The notes: a model not told the origin generated them from the letters alone. A stretch of 18,368 nucleotides of DNA from RGIG4140 sp045532865 (GCA_045532865.1 JAZSGT010000068.1:1-18368); one strand, 5' to 3'; positions 1-8,346 are shown, counted from the stretch's first letter. Translations and numbers: made by a program.

Positions 1-461
1 CCCCGTTTTAAAATTTGAATGGAAATAACAGATGTTGCATATTCGTCTTCCCTTTTAGGGGTTTTAAAATCAGAACGTTTCAAATTTTCAGCCCCTTCTT
101 TAACGCAGTGAATAATATGATATAATTTAAATCTATCATCATCTCTAAAGGTACACAACTCTTCCCCAGGCGCAAACAAGTGCGCAATTGAGCGTTGTTT
201 TTTAAGATTATTCGCATAAAAAGCGTTATACCCTGCTTGTTTCAACAACTCAAACGGCGTTTTTGAAACTGTGTCCATTGCAACATATCCCCTTCTAAAT
301 GAAGAAAGCAACTCTTTAATGGGCTCAGCATCTCGCCCTGCATATTTTAACCGTTTGACAATATTGGGCAATTCAAAAATACCCTCATCGAAATCACGAA
401 TAGTTCTTGCAAATCCCTCACCATTTTGTTTTTTGATTTGTTCATAAACAGATTTTGTCAT
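1..461 (-). CDS. Partial fourth paralogue of the LRR-array family (N-terminal part only)
   Basis: Translated from the minus strand, this reads MTKSVYEQIKKQNGEGFART and continues open to the window edge, so only about 153 residues are visible. It carries the same N-terminal module as the three genes upstream, including AGYNAFYAN, CTFRDDDRF, YHIIHCVKEGAE and TSVISIQI. Its start overlaps the TGA stop of the preceding gene in an ATGA, which implies translational coupling; a GGGGA ribosome-binding site sits just upstream. It is closest to the next gene upstream (458-2026): both begin xSVYEQIKKQNGE and share KYAGRDAEPIKE, pointing to a recent duplication. The LRR part, if present, lies outside the window. 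Function unknown. Confidence 0.88.
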   Translation of the reverse strand, partial: MTKSVYEQIKKQNGEGFARTIRDFDEGIFELPNIVKRLKYAGRDAEPIKELLSSFRRGYVAMDTVSKTPFELLKQAGYNAFYANNLKKQRSIAHLFAPGEELCTFRDDDRFKLYHIIHCVKEGAENLKRSDFKTPKREDEYATSVISIQILKR

Positions 462-2026
462 CTGCTTCCCCGTTCTTTAAAATACATTTTAATTCGCTTC
501 AACAAGGGTGTTTTTAAGATTTTATGAATATTTTTTCGATTGTTAATCAATTTTTTTCGTTTTGGATGCTTTAAAAGAAAAACATTCTCACTTCGATCAA
601 TGCCTAAATCACAATCTCGAAAAAAGGGAAATGATACATCCCATTTAGGGGCGTAAAAACGCTTTAACATATCATTTGCATCAAGAACACCTCGATTGAT
701 TTTTATTAAATTTGGGGCAGAGAAAATCGCCATTTCCCTCGCTCTGATAAAAACATCTGAAGCAATATATGTTAAACAAGGGGCTATCATTCTCTCTAAT
801 GGAACTTCTCTTAGCGACATGGTCCCTATTTCCTTCACCATTGGAATGTTTAAATATTTCAATTTGTTATTATACATTAAAAAATAATCACCAATATTTT
901 GAAGGCGAGGCAAATAGAGGTATTTCATTTCCCTATTCCTCTCAAACGAATGGTTACCCATATATCTTAAATGAGGAGCGAAGAACGTTTCAAGCGTTTC
1001 ATTTCTATTTAAAAATCTTTTTGGCAAAACTTGTGTTGTTGGCAAATAAAGATGCGTTAATTGGGATTCTTTGGTTCTTAAAATTTGAACACCGTCTGCT
1101 AAAAGAACTTTTTCATTTTTAGAGATTTTTTTAACTTGTAAGGTTTTCCCTTCCACCTCTTTTTGAAGCACTTGAGCAAAAGAGTCGTCTTGACACTCGT
1201 ATGAATCAAAAAAAGAGTCCATGTCAACAGGTCCAATCACTAAATCGGTGACTTTTTTTGTTTTAAAATCCAAAAGAAAATGGTCAATTAACAAAAAATT
1301 ATCCTTGTTAAAATCATTAATATGGCCATCCGATACATAAAACCCATCACCAAAATAGGTGCCATCTAATTCAAAATTATATTTAATCAGCTTGTTATTC
1401 AAAAAAATAAAATGAGGCGGCATTTTTTGATGAACAAAAAATTCCACATTAAATTCTTTTTGAAGGGCAAAGGTCAACCCATCAATAATGTTATCAGGGT
1501 TTGAATTAAAGGTGTTATCAGGGCAAGAAACTGAGTGATTATAGCGATTGAGAATTTTAATAAACCCACCTCTTTTTGCAATTTGAATACTGATGACTGA
1601 GGTACCATATTCATCCTCACGTTCTGGATGGATAAAATCTGTGCGTTTTAATTTTTCAGCCCCCTCTTTAATGCAATGAATGATATAATAATTTTTATAC
1701 CTATTTTTATCTCGAAAGGTACACAATTTTTCTTGCTCTAAAAAATAAGGAGCAATTGAGTTTTGCTTTTTATATGTATCGGCATAAAAAGCGTTATACC
1801 CTGCTTTTTTAAGCAACTCATAAGGGGTTTGATGGCTATCTGCCAGTTGATGTTTTAATCTAAGTGAGGAAAGAATCTCTTTAATCGGTTCTGCATCCCT
1901 GCCTGCATATTTAAGACGTGCGACAATATTTGGGATTTCAAAAATCCCCTCGTCAAACACTCTAATTGTTTTGGCAAACGTTTCGCCATTTTGTTTTTTA
2001 ATCTGCTCATAAACGGATTTAGACAT
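458..2026 (-). CDS. Unknown N-terminal module plus leucine-rich-repeat protein (array copy 3)
   Basis: 522 residues, cytoplasmic by appearance because no signal peptide or membrane segment is seen. Residues 1-200 form the conserved family module: IKKQNGE (9-15), KYAGRDAEP (39-47), AGYNAFYAD (75-83), CTFRD (102-106), YYIIH (113-117), RYNHSV (161-166), and PDNTF followed by SNPDNII (169-181). Residues about 205-262 form a second conserved segment with YFGDGFY (224-230). Residues about 325-465 hold roughly six imperfect 22-23-residue leucine-rich repeats of the form P-x-L-x-x-[IM]-G with a spaced LxxLxL, BspA-like but degenerate. The C-terminal tail (about 485-522) is strongly basic. The start matches the paralogues, overlaps the previous stop by 8 bases and abuts the next gene by ATGA. 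Role unknown; LRRs suggest protein binding. Confidence 0.9.
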   Translation of the reverse strand: MSKSVYEQIKKQNGETFAKTIRVFDEGIFEIPNIVARLKYAGRDAEPIKEILSSLRLKHQLADSHQTPYELLKKAGYNAFYADTYKKQNSIAPYFLEQEKLCTFRDKNRYKNYYIIHCIKEGAEKLKRTDFIHPEREDEYGTSVISIQIAKRGGFIKILNRYNHSVSCPDNTFNSNPDNIIDGLTFALQKEFNVEFFVHQKMPPHFIFLNNKLIKYNFELDGTYFGDGFYVSDGHINDFNKDNFLLIDHFLLDFKTKKVTDLVIGPVDMDSFFDSYECQDDSFAQVLQKEVEGKTLQVKKISKNEKVLLADGVQILRTKESQLTHLYLPTTQVLPKRFLNRNETLETFFAPHLRYMGNHSFERNREMKYLYLPRLQNIGDYFLMYNNKLKYLNIPMVKEIGTMSLREVPLERMIAPCLTYIASDVFIRAREMAIFSAPNLIKINRGVLDANDMLKRFYAPKWDVSFPFFRDCDLGIDRSENVFLLKHPKRKKLINNRKNIHKILKTPLLKRIKMYFKERGSR

Positions 2027-3722
2027 AATATTTTGTATTCTCCTTCAATCCATTGTCTTTTAACTTTTTATAAACACATGATTTTTGCACAACAAAAGGA
2101 TTATTTGCTTGCTTTGTTTCAATATATTTATCTTTTGGCACCTGTAGTGAGAAGATATGGACAGCAACCCTTGGTTGAAAAAGCTGGCGTAAAGCACAAT
2201 ATGCATCCCGAGCTTCCACCTCTTTCAGATGAGGCAAATTTTTAAAACAAAGCCCCGTTTCAGCCGTTTTAATCGTTCCTAAATAAATTTTTTCCAACTT
2301 CTCATTGTCAGAACAAACACCTTTTGAGATATTTTCACACCCTAACCAAAGGGTGTTTAATTCATTATTTTGGGTAATGCTATCTTCTCCTAAAGCATGC
2401 AAAAAATGAAGTTTTAATCTTTTTAACTTTTGATTCTTACAAAAACAACCATCCCCTGCTTTTTCTAAAAAAGGTAACGAAAGCTCTTCTAAATTTGATA
2501 AGTTGATAAAAGAATAAGTCCCCACTTGTCTTAAATTGGGTAAGGTGATACGTTTTAGGTTTCTTAAATTATTTAAAAAACGGTATCCTGCAACGGCCAA
2601 ATTCGGCATATCCAATGTTTCAAGATTCTCACAGCCAGACAAAAAGAACCCATCCACCAGCCTGACACCTTTTAAAGACAGATTTCTTAACGCTGGCAAA
2701 GCATGTACAATCATATTAATACGCTCCGTACCCCTCAGTTCAAACGAATTTGAACCCCTCAGCATATAAGAGGTCAAAGATTTAACACGGCCCTTTTGAA
2801 GGGTCAAAAAGTGTTTTCCACTCAGAAAAAGGTGTTTTTCATCCCCTTCTTTTTGAATAGAAAAACTTTTTCCCTGAATTTCACAACTTAAATATTTGCT
2901 AAAAACAGAACCGTCCTCTGTCAATGACTGAACTGTCTTTTTTTTCAAATCCAACAAACTCGTTTCAATCAAAATTTGATAATCTTTTTGAAGTTCTTTT
3001 AAAACGCCATTTTCAAAATAAAACCCATCCCCAAAATAGATATTATCTTTTTCAAAATTAATCCGATATAAACGCCCATCTTGATAAATAAAATGATCAG
3101 GAACATACATTTGTTGGTGTACCTGCAAATTCACACAAAACATCTTTTCAAGTGCTTGTGTTAAACCGACAATAATATTATCAGGGTTGGAATAAAAGGT
3201 ATTATCTGGAGCAACAACTGTATGATTATAACGATTGCATATTTTGATAAAATGAGAGCCTTTGGCAATTTGAATAGAAATCACTGAAGTACCGTATTCA
3301 TCTTCTCTATCTTCACGCCCTACAAAATCTGCTCGCTTAATTTCATCCACATTCTTTTTGACAGCATGGATGATATAATAATTTTTATACCTCCTCTCAT
3401 CTTTGAATGTGCAAAGCTCCTCCCCTTTGGCAAAATATTTTTGAATAGCATTTTGTTTTTCTAGGCTATCGGCATAAAAAGCATTATACCCTGCCAATGA
3501 AAGCAATTCAATCGCATCTTTATTTTCAAAACCAGAAGCTCCCAATTGGCTGAGCTTTAAGCTTTCCAAAAAATTCAAAATAGGTGTGGCGTCCCGTCCT
3601 GCAAACTTCAAAAGTTGGGGCAAATTGGGGATATCAAAAATCCCACTATCAAACTGACGTATCGTTTGAGCAAAAGTCTCCCCATTTTGACGTTTGATGA
3701 TGTCATACATTAATTTTGCCAT
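2019..3722 (-). CDS. Unknown N-terminal module plus leucine-rich-repeat protein (array copy 2)
   Basis: 567 residues without signal peptide or membrane segment. It has the same layout as its neighbours: family module at about 1-205 (RQNGETF, AGYNAFYAD, CTFKDERRY, YYIIHAVK, DEYGTSVISIQI, RYNHTV, PDNTF, SNPDNII), a second conserved segment at about 208-266 with YFGDGFY (229-235), then about seven leucine-rich repeats at 342-505 (for example LPNLRQVGTYSF and LPFLEKAGDGCF). A non-repeat tail of about 60 residues ends the protein. Start ATG lies 3 bases after the stop of copy 1, with AGGG upstream as a weak ribosome-binding site; the end overlaps copy 3 by 8 bases. The N-terminal module is far better conserved between copies than the repeats, as expected if repeats diversify for binding while the module keeps a shared function. 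That last point is inference. Confidence 0.9.
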   Translation of the reverse strand: MAKLMYDIIKRQNGETFAQTIRQFDSGIFDIPNLPQLLKFAGRDATPILNFLESLKLSQLGASGFENKDAIELLSLAGYNAFYADSLEKQNAIQKYFAKGEELCTFKDERRYKNYYIIHAVKKNVDEIKRADFVGREDREDEYGTSVISIQIAKGSHFIKICNRYNHTVVAPDNTFYSNPDNIIVGLTQALEKMFCVNLQVHQQMYVPDHFIYQDGRLYRINFEKDNIYFGDGFYFENGVLKELQKDYQILIETSLLDLKKKTVQSLTEDGSVFSKYLSCEIQGKSFSIQKEGDEKHLFLSGKHFLTLQKGRVKSLTSYMLRGSNSFELRGTERINMIVHALPALRNLSLKGVRLVDGFFLSGCENLETLDMPNLAVAGYRFLNNLRNLKRITLPNLRQVGTYSFINLSNLEELSLPFLEKAGDGCFCKNQKLKRLKLHFLHALGEDSITQNNELNTLWLGCENISKGVCSDNEKLEKIYLGTIKTAETGLCFKNLPHLKEVEARDAYCALRQLFQPRVAVHIFSLQVPKDKYIETKQANNPFVVQKSCVYKKLKDNGLKENTKYYV

Positions 3723-3725
3723 AAG

Positions 3726-5486
3726 TTACCCTATCTGTCGCTCACTTTTATAATAAGAGCGAACCAACGCCATCAAATCAAAGCGTTTTTCCGCTTTTTT
3801 AATCGCCTGATACGCTTGAATCATTTTTTTATAAAACTGATTGCGTGTGAATGAAAAATCCTTAACCTTTGGTGCATAAAGTCGCGCCCAATTATCCAGC
3901 GACCCATATCCCACTATGTTTAAATTTGGCGCCTCAATGTAACACGCAAACTTGTTCCCATAAAAACTTTCTTCAAACACCTTTTTAAGCTGTGGCACAA
4001 AAACTTTTTTTAAATTTTTATTATTAACAATACACTTCTCACCCATTCTTTCCAATGTTGGTAAATAAAGATTTTCAAGCGCATTATCTTTAACAACACA
4101 AAGCTGACCCATTGATTTTAAACAAGGGGCAACAAGTTTTGTTAAATTTTTATTAAATGCGATACCCTTTGAACCAATACGCTCCAATTTTGGCAACAAT
4201 AACGTTGAACAAGATGTTCCATTAAAAGTTACATCCCCCGCTTCTAAAAGTTCGGGCAATATAATCTCTTTCACTGCTGAGATGTTTGAAAAACATTTAT
4301 TCCCAATCTTTCTTAAATGGGGGAGATAGATTTTATCCATCCCTTTTATATACCGATATGAAAAACAGCTATTTCCTGTTTCTTCCAATTTAGGCAAATC
4401 AAAAAAATCCACTCTGCAAAGACAGTTGGAACCTATTTTCCTTACCTTAGGTGCTCTAATAACAGACACATTTTCAAACAACTTACCACAAACATCTCCA
4501 TCAGGCAGTTCTCTTGCTTTTGAAAGTGTTATTTCATCAATATAATCAATATTAAATTCTTTCTTTGTTTTAAAAAAGAGCTCACTATTTAAATACAAAT
4601 GAATAGACCCATCAACAACCCTTTTTTGAATTTTTTTATCCGCCATCTCCTCATTCATAATTTGAACATAAGGATCATTTTTATACCCAAGACTCTTAAC
4701 CGTTTTTTCTTTTAAATCAAACAAATAGTGTCCAACAAAAAATTGATAATCTTTTTTTAGTTCTGTTACAACCCCGTCTTTTAAATAAAAACCATCGCCA
4801 AAATAATAGTTATTCAGTTCATCATTATATTTATACAAACACCCATTTTGATAAGTAAATCCATCTGGCAACTTGGCAACTGAACTTGTTTTAAAATCAA
4901 CATTAAAATATTTTTTAAGAGATACCGATAATCCGTTGATAATATTGTCAGGATTTGACTCAAATGTGGCATCAGCCATCAAAACAGAATGATTGTATCT
5001 GTTTTTAATTGAGACAAAACCACCCTCTTTGATAATTTGAATAGAAATCACCGATGTCCCATAGGCATCTTGTCTTTCAGGATAAGGAAAATCTTCTCGA
5101 CGAATTTGATCCACATTTTCTTTAACAGCATGGATAATATAATAATCTTTGTATCTGTCGGGATCACGAAAAGTACACAACTCTTCACTTTTTTTAAAAT
5201 ACTTTTGAATTGAATTTTGTTTTTGCAACGTATTGGCATAAAAAGCATTATACCCCGCTTGTTTCAACAGGGTAAAAGGGTCTTCCCCCTCAGAGGTTTG
5301 AACATCTTCTTCAACTTTTAAAAGACCCCTTAAAAAGGGGACCAAATTTTCAGGGTTGCGCCCTGCATATTTTAAAATTTCTGGTAAATTTTCAATTTCA
5401 AAAATTCTGGAATCTGTATCCCTAATCTCTTTTGCAAATTTTTCACCATTTTGCTTTTTGATAATATCAAACATTGACTTTGCCAT
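3726..5486 (-). CDS. Unknown N-terminal module plus leucine-rich-repeat protein (array copy 1, first gene of operon)
   Basis: 586 residues from the chosen start. The frame is open to an ATG at 5504, but the inner ATG at 5486 gives MAKSMFDIIKKQNGE, which aligns with the starts of all paralogues, and has GGATGG upstream; the promoter's predicted transcript start near 5514 leaves only 10 bases before the outer ATG. Layout: family module (1-200; AGYNAFYAN, CTFRDPDRY, YYIIHAVKENV, RYNHSV, SNPDNII), second segment with YYFGDGFY (227-234), then about nine leucine-rich repeats (340-560) such as LPHLRKIGNKCF and LPTLERMGEKCI, with a recurrent Cys two residues after the Gly in several repeats. The basic, helical-looking C-terminus (about 565-586) lies outside the repeats. 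No export signal. Function unknown. Confidence 0.9.
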   Translation of the reverse strand: MAKSMFDIIKKQNGEKFAKEIRDTDSRIFEIENLPEILKYAGRNPENLVPFLRGLLKVEEDVQTSEGEDPFTLLKQAGYNAFYANTLQKQNSIQKYFKKSEELCTFRDPDRYKDYYIIHAVKENVDQIRREDFPYPERQDAYGTSVISIQIIKEGGFVSIKNRYNHSVLMADATFESNPDNIINGLSVSLKKYFNVDFKTSSVAKLPDGFTYQNGCLYKYNDELNNYYFGDGFYLKDGVVTELKKDYQFFVGHYLFDLKEKTVKSLGYKNDPYVQIMNEEMADKKIQKRVVDGSIHLYLNSELFFKTKKEFNIDYIDEITLSKARELPDGDVCGKLFENVSVIRAPKVRKIGSNCLCRVDFFDLPKLEETGNSCFSYRYIKGMDKIYLPHLRKIGNKCFSNISAVKEIILPELLEAGDVTFNGTSCSTLLLPKLERIGSKGIAFNKNLTKLVAPCLKSMGQLCVVKDNALENLYLPTLERMGEKCIVNNKNLKKVFVPQLKKVFEESFYGNKFACYIEAPNLNIVGYGSLDNWARLYAPKVKDFSFTRNQFYKKMIQAYQAIKKAEKRFDLMALVRSYYKSERQIG

Positions 5487-5513
5487 ATACTTAACACCAT
5501 CCATAAATTATGA

Positions 5514-5549
5514 CAAGAGGATTATAGCTAAAAATCTTGTGTTTGTCAA
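5514..5549 (-). promoter_or_regulatory. Consensus sigma-70-type promoter of the LRR array
   Basis: On the minus strand, TTGACA (5549-5544) and TATAAT (5526-5521) are separated by exactly 17 bp, a perfect match to the housekeeping consensus. The predicted transcript start is about 5514, 28 bases before the ATG at 5486. It starts only 17 bases beyond the glycosyltransferase stop, and no terminator separates them, so read-through from that gene could add to expression. Confidence 0.85.
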
Positions 5550-5566
5550 GAATTTTTACAAAGATT

Positions 5567-6481
5567 TCATTCACTCAACACATTTTCTAAACGTTCAATA
5601 TTTTGTTTATACCAAAGAGGAAAAATAGACTTATCAATAGTTTTTTGATAACTTTTTTTTGAAACAGAATAAAGCATTTTCCAATATTCAAAAGCGCGAG
5701 GCAATTTTATTTCGAGCCAAGGTTTATATTCCGTATAATGCAAAATATGAACGTTTTTCCCTTTCAACAAGCTCCATTGCAAATTATACGTTTGTGGTAA
5801 AAATAGAACCTTGTTTTCAAACACAACATTCAACACATCTTGATCTGGCCAAATAAGTTTTTTTTCAGCATCAAGAATTCGGTATGTCTGAATTAATTTT
5901 TCAGTCATATTATCTTGTCTCATTTTCTTTAAATTAAACAACACAACGCCCGCATTAAAATATGATTTTGTTCCTAAAACAGGATTTCTAGCTTCTGCAG
6001 ATTGTGCTAAATCTAAAACAGCAGCCGCATAGTTATTTGTCAAATCTGTATGATATAATTCACTTAAATCTTTAAATACCAAAATATCACTATCTAAATA
6101 CAAAATTTTATCCATTGATGGGAAAATTTCAGCAACAAGTAACCTTGTATTATAAGCATTCACAAGTTTTTTGTCATACTTATCTTTAAAAAAATTAGGC
6201 ACATCAATAAATTCAATCTTATTTTTATCAAAGGCATTAAAATATTCTTTTGTTCGTCTTATATCATCCACAATAGCAACATGATATTTTATTTTGCTGA
6301 AAAAACTTTTGTTCTTTTCAATTGAATAGATTGATGTTGCTGTAAATGGGGCATATTCTTCATTGCAAATCATAAAAACATGCATTTCTTCACTTTGTTG
6401 ATACTTATAAAAAACACCCATACTTACAACTAAAAACAACGCAATTAAAATAACACATAAACTTAAATAAACTCTTTTCAT
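5567..6481 (-). CDS. Glycosyltransferase family 8 protein, membrane-anchored
   Basis: 304 residues. The family transfers hexoses from nucleotide sugars, often to lipopolysaccharide core (RfaJ/WaaJ-like); the actual donor and acceptor cannot be read here. A single N-terminal membrane segment (about 5-25) is followed by the GT-A catalytic domain: LYLDSDILVF with the metal-binding DxD at 130-132, YFNAGVVLFN (174-183), PDQDVLN (212-218) and the late ILHYT with KPW (246-255), all GT8 hallmarks. The chosen start has AAGGGA six bases upstream; the frame extends 13 codons further but without a ribosome-binding site. With the uncleaved anchor the catalytic part may face the periplasm, which would be odd for a nucleotide-sugar enzyme, or the cytoplasm if orientation is inverted. 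It lies between proS and the LRR array, separated from proS by a terminator. Confidence 0.88.
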   Translation of the reverse strand: MKRVYLSLCVILIALFLVVSMGVFYKYQQSEEMHVFMICNEEYAPFTATSIYSIEKNKSFFSKIKYHVAIVDDIRRTKEYFNAFDKNKIEFIDVPNFFKDKYDKKLVNAYNTRLLVAEIFPSMDKILYLDSDILVFKDLSELYHTDLTNNYAAAVLDLAQSAEARNPVLGTKSYFNAGVVLFNLKKMRQDNMTEKLIQTYRILDAEKKLIWPDQDVLNVVFENKVLFLPQTYNLQWSLLKGKNVHILHYTEYKPWLEIKLPRAFEYWKMLYSVSKKSYQKTIDKSIFPLWYKQNIERLENVLSE

Positions 6482-6518
6482 TTTGTTCCCTTTAGAGTTT
6501 TTTTTGTTATACAAACAC

Positions 6519-6545
6519 AATATAGCAACTTTTAAAAATTCTCAA
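6519..6545 (-). promoter_or_regulatory. Possible promoter of the glycosyltransferase gene
   Basis: TTGAGA (6545-6540) and TATATT (6524-6519) on the minus strand, spacing 15 bp, which is short of the optimal 17. It is the best match between the proS terminator and the gene start. Confidence 0.35.
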
Positions 6546-6586
6546 GTCCTTTTATATCCAAACAAAAAGCCATTTTATTTGGTTTT

Positions 6587-6621
6587 AAAAAAAACACCAT
6601 CTACGGTAAAATAGATGGTGT
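6587..6621 (-). terminator. Rho-independent terminator of proS
   Basis: A perfect 10-bp stem, ACACCATCTA (6594-6603) with TAGATGGTGT (6612-6621), and an 8-base loop. Read on the minus strand it is followed by a run of eight T, so it ends transcripts from proS, whose stop is about 75 bases upstream. Confidence 0.88.
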
Positions 6622-6694
6622 GAAACAATTTAAAACCATTCCAAACTGCACTATATCGCCGACGCTCAAATTACGGTTGGAAAATAAAATGTTT

Positions 6695-8209
6695 TTAATA
6701 AGATCTTGCGTAAATCACATCTATTGTTGCAGGTTTGCCTGTGATTAAACAAACGCCTTCTGTCCCAGATTGCTCAAAAGGAATGCAACGGATGTTAATT
6801 TTCATTGATTTGAGTTTTTCTTCAATATCATTATCGCCACACCACTTCCCTCGAACAAAGGCAACTTTTTCTTTTTCACCTTCGACAAAAATATTTGGAT
6901 TTGCAAAATATTTTTCAAATTCTTCAGGTGTTTGAATATCACTCTTAATGTTTTTATTTAAGCGATCTTCAGCTTGTTTTAAAAGGGTATTTTGAATATT
7001 TTCCAACCTTGCTGAAACACTTGAAACAAAGGCGTCAAATGAGACAATCTCTTTCCACTCTTTGAGGTTAATCTTTGTTCTATCACGCACCATTAAGCCA
7101 TTATTTTGAACATCACGAGGGCCAACCTCAATGACAAGAGGCGTTCCCTTTCTTGTCCACTCCCACATTTTATCAACAGATTCTTTTTGTCTGTCGTCTA
7201 ACTTAACACGCACCCGTTCCCCTTTGAACGAAACAGTTGCTAAAGCTTGTTTTAATTTTTGAGCATAAGCCAAAACTTCTTCATTCTTTGTCTTATCTTT
7301 CAATAAAGGAACAATCACAATTTGATGGGGCGCAACAACAGGAGGCACAACCATCCCCTCATCATCCCCATGGGTCATAATCAAGCCACCAATCAACCTT
7401 GTTGACACGCCCCAAGAGGTTGTGTAAGCATATTCTTGTGTCCCTTGAGAAGATTGGAACTTAATGTTGGCAGATTTTGCAAAATTTTGACCCAAGAAGT
7501 GGCTGGTTCCGGCTTGCAAGGCTTTTCCATCTTGCATCATAGCTTCAATACAATAAGTATCAACAGCCCCAGGGAATTTGTCAAATTCTGGCTTTTTCCC
7601 TGTTAAAACAGGCATTGCCAACGCCTCACGAGAAAATCTGGCATACACATCTAACATTGTTTGAGCTTCTTTTTCAGCTTCCTCATAGGTGGAATGAGCT
7701 GTATGTCCTTCTTGCCACAAAAATTCACGTGTTCTTAAAAAAAGACGTGGACGCATTTCCCACCTGACAACGTTTGCCCATTGATTAATCATCAATGGTA
7801 AATCACGATAAGATTTAACCCATTTTGAAAAGGAATCTGCAATAATTGTTTCACTGGTTGGGCGAATAATAAGAGGCTCTTCCAATGGGGAATCTGGCGT
7901 TAATTTCCCCTCAACAGATTTAAGACGAGAATGTGTTACAACAGCCATTTCTTTTGCAAAGCCATCCACATGCTCAGCCTCTTTTTGAAAAAATGAAAGA
8001 GGGATAAACATTGGGAAATAACAATTGTCATGCCCTGTGTCTTTAATCATATCATCTAAAACACGTTGCATTCTTTCCCAAATACCGTATCCCCACGGTT
8101 TAATGACCATACACCCAGGAGAAGATGAATTTTCAGCCATATCAGCAACTGTAATTACATTTTGGTACCACTCAGGGTAATTTTGTTCTCTTGTCTTTTG
8201 TAAAGTCAT
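6695..8209 (-). CDS. proS: Prolyl-tRNA synthetase, archaeal/eukaryotic type (no editing insertion)
   Basis: Charges tRNA-Pro with proline using ATP in the cytoplasm (class IIa synthetase). 504 residues, typical of the short archaeal/eukaryotic form. Visible elements: RPTSE (116-120), motif 2 region FLRTREFLWQEGHTAH (157-172), motif 3 region TSWGVSTRLIGGLIMTHGDDEG (264-285) next to VPPVVAPHQ, an anticodon-binding domain (about 290-400) and the extra C-terminal domain that ends in a tyrosine (IYARSY). There is no INS editing domain between motifs 2 and 3, unlike the usual proteobacterial ProS. The C-terminal domain keeps a WCG and two further Cys but lacks the full CxxC zinc pattern of some homologues. 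Start ATG has AAGGTAG upstream. The gene has its own promoter and terminator. Confidence 0.97.
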   Translation of the reverse strand: MTLQKTREQNYPEWYQNVITVADMAENSSSPGCMVIKPWGYGIWERMQRVLDDMIKDTGHDNCYFPMFIPLSFFQKEAEHVDGFAKEMAVVTHSRLKSVEGKLTPDSPLEEPLIIRPTSETIIADSFSKWVKSYRDLPLMINQWANVVRWEMRPRLFLRTREFLWQEGHTAHSTYEEAEKEAQTMLDVYARFSREALAMPVLTGKKPEFDKFPGAVDTYCIEAMMQDGKALQAGTSHFLGQNFAKSANIKFQSSQGTQEYAYTTSWGVSTRLIGGLIMTHGDDEGMVVPPVVAPHQIVIVPLLKDKTKNEEVLAYAQKLKQALATVSFKGERVRVKLDDRQKESVDKMWEWTRKGTPLVIEVGPRDVQNNGLMVRDRTKINLKEWKEIVSFDAFVSSVSARLENIQNTLLKQAEDRLNKNIKSDIQTPEEFEKYFANPNIFVEGEKEKVAFVRGKWCGDNDIEEKLKSMKINIRCIPFEQSGTEGVCLITGKPATIDVIYARSY

Positions 8210-8240
8210 TTGTTCTACCTTTCATAAAAATAACCTTGTG

Positions 8241-8269
8241 TTTTTATCATAAATTATTAAATATGTCAA
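8241..8269 (-). promoter_or_regulatory. Probable proS promoter
   Basis: Minus-strand TTGACA (8269-8264), 17 bp, TAAAAA (8246-8241), with TG one base upstream of the -10, as in extended -10 promoters. Predicted start near 8234, about 25 bases before the ATG. The -10 is weak, so the -35 is the stronger evidence. Confidence 0.5.
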
Positions 8270-8289
8270 TAAATAAGGGCATATTTTTA

Positions 8290-8318
8290 TTGCTAAACTC
8301 TCTTTTTTTTGATATATT
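8290..8318 (+). promoter_or_regulatory. Probable promoter of the GNAT gene
   Basis: TTGCTA (8290-8295), 17 bp, TATATT (8313-8318); predicted start near 8325. It faces away from the proS promoter within the same 137-bp divergent spacer. Confidence 0.55.
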
Positions 8319-8346
8319 TTCAGTTGGAGAAAAAAAGGAGAAACAA

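Larger units (their letters stand above)
1..5486 (-). repeat. Tandem array of four paralogous LRR genes
   Basis: Four head-to-tail homologous genes on one strand. Beside protein similarity there is visible DNA identity at gene starts: the segments ending at 461 and 2026 (encoding SVYEQIKKQNG) differ at only a few bases over about 40, and the segment encoding YNAFYA is nearly identical near 213-237 and 1785-1809. This pattern suggests serial duplication and leaves homologous tracts that could recombine. Confidence 0.85.

Noticed and set aside
769..1122. 117-codon plus-strand ORF within the LRR gene
   Set aside because: It is antisense to a clearly conserved coding gene, has no ribosome-binding site and resembles nothing; similar short opposite-strand ORFs elsewhere were left out for the same reason.
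1..5486. Frameshifted pieces of one giant gene
   Set aside because: Each unit has its own start, full N-terminal module and stop, so they are separate paralogues.
5487..5504. Upstream ATG adding six residues to the first LRR gene
   Set aside because: It is not aligned with the paralogues and would leave only about 10 bases of leader without a ribosome-binding site.
8191..8346. N-terminal extension of the GNAT protein with a hydrophobic stretch
   Set aside because: It overlaps the proS start and the promoter; AAGGAG precedes the inner ATG at 8347.
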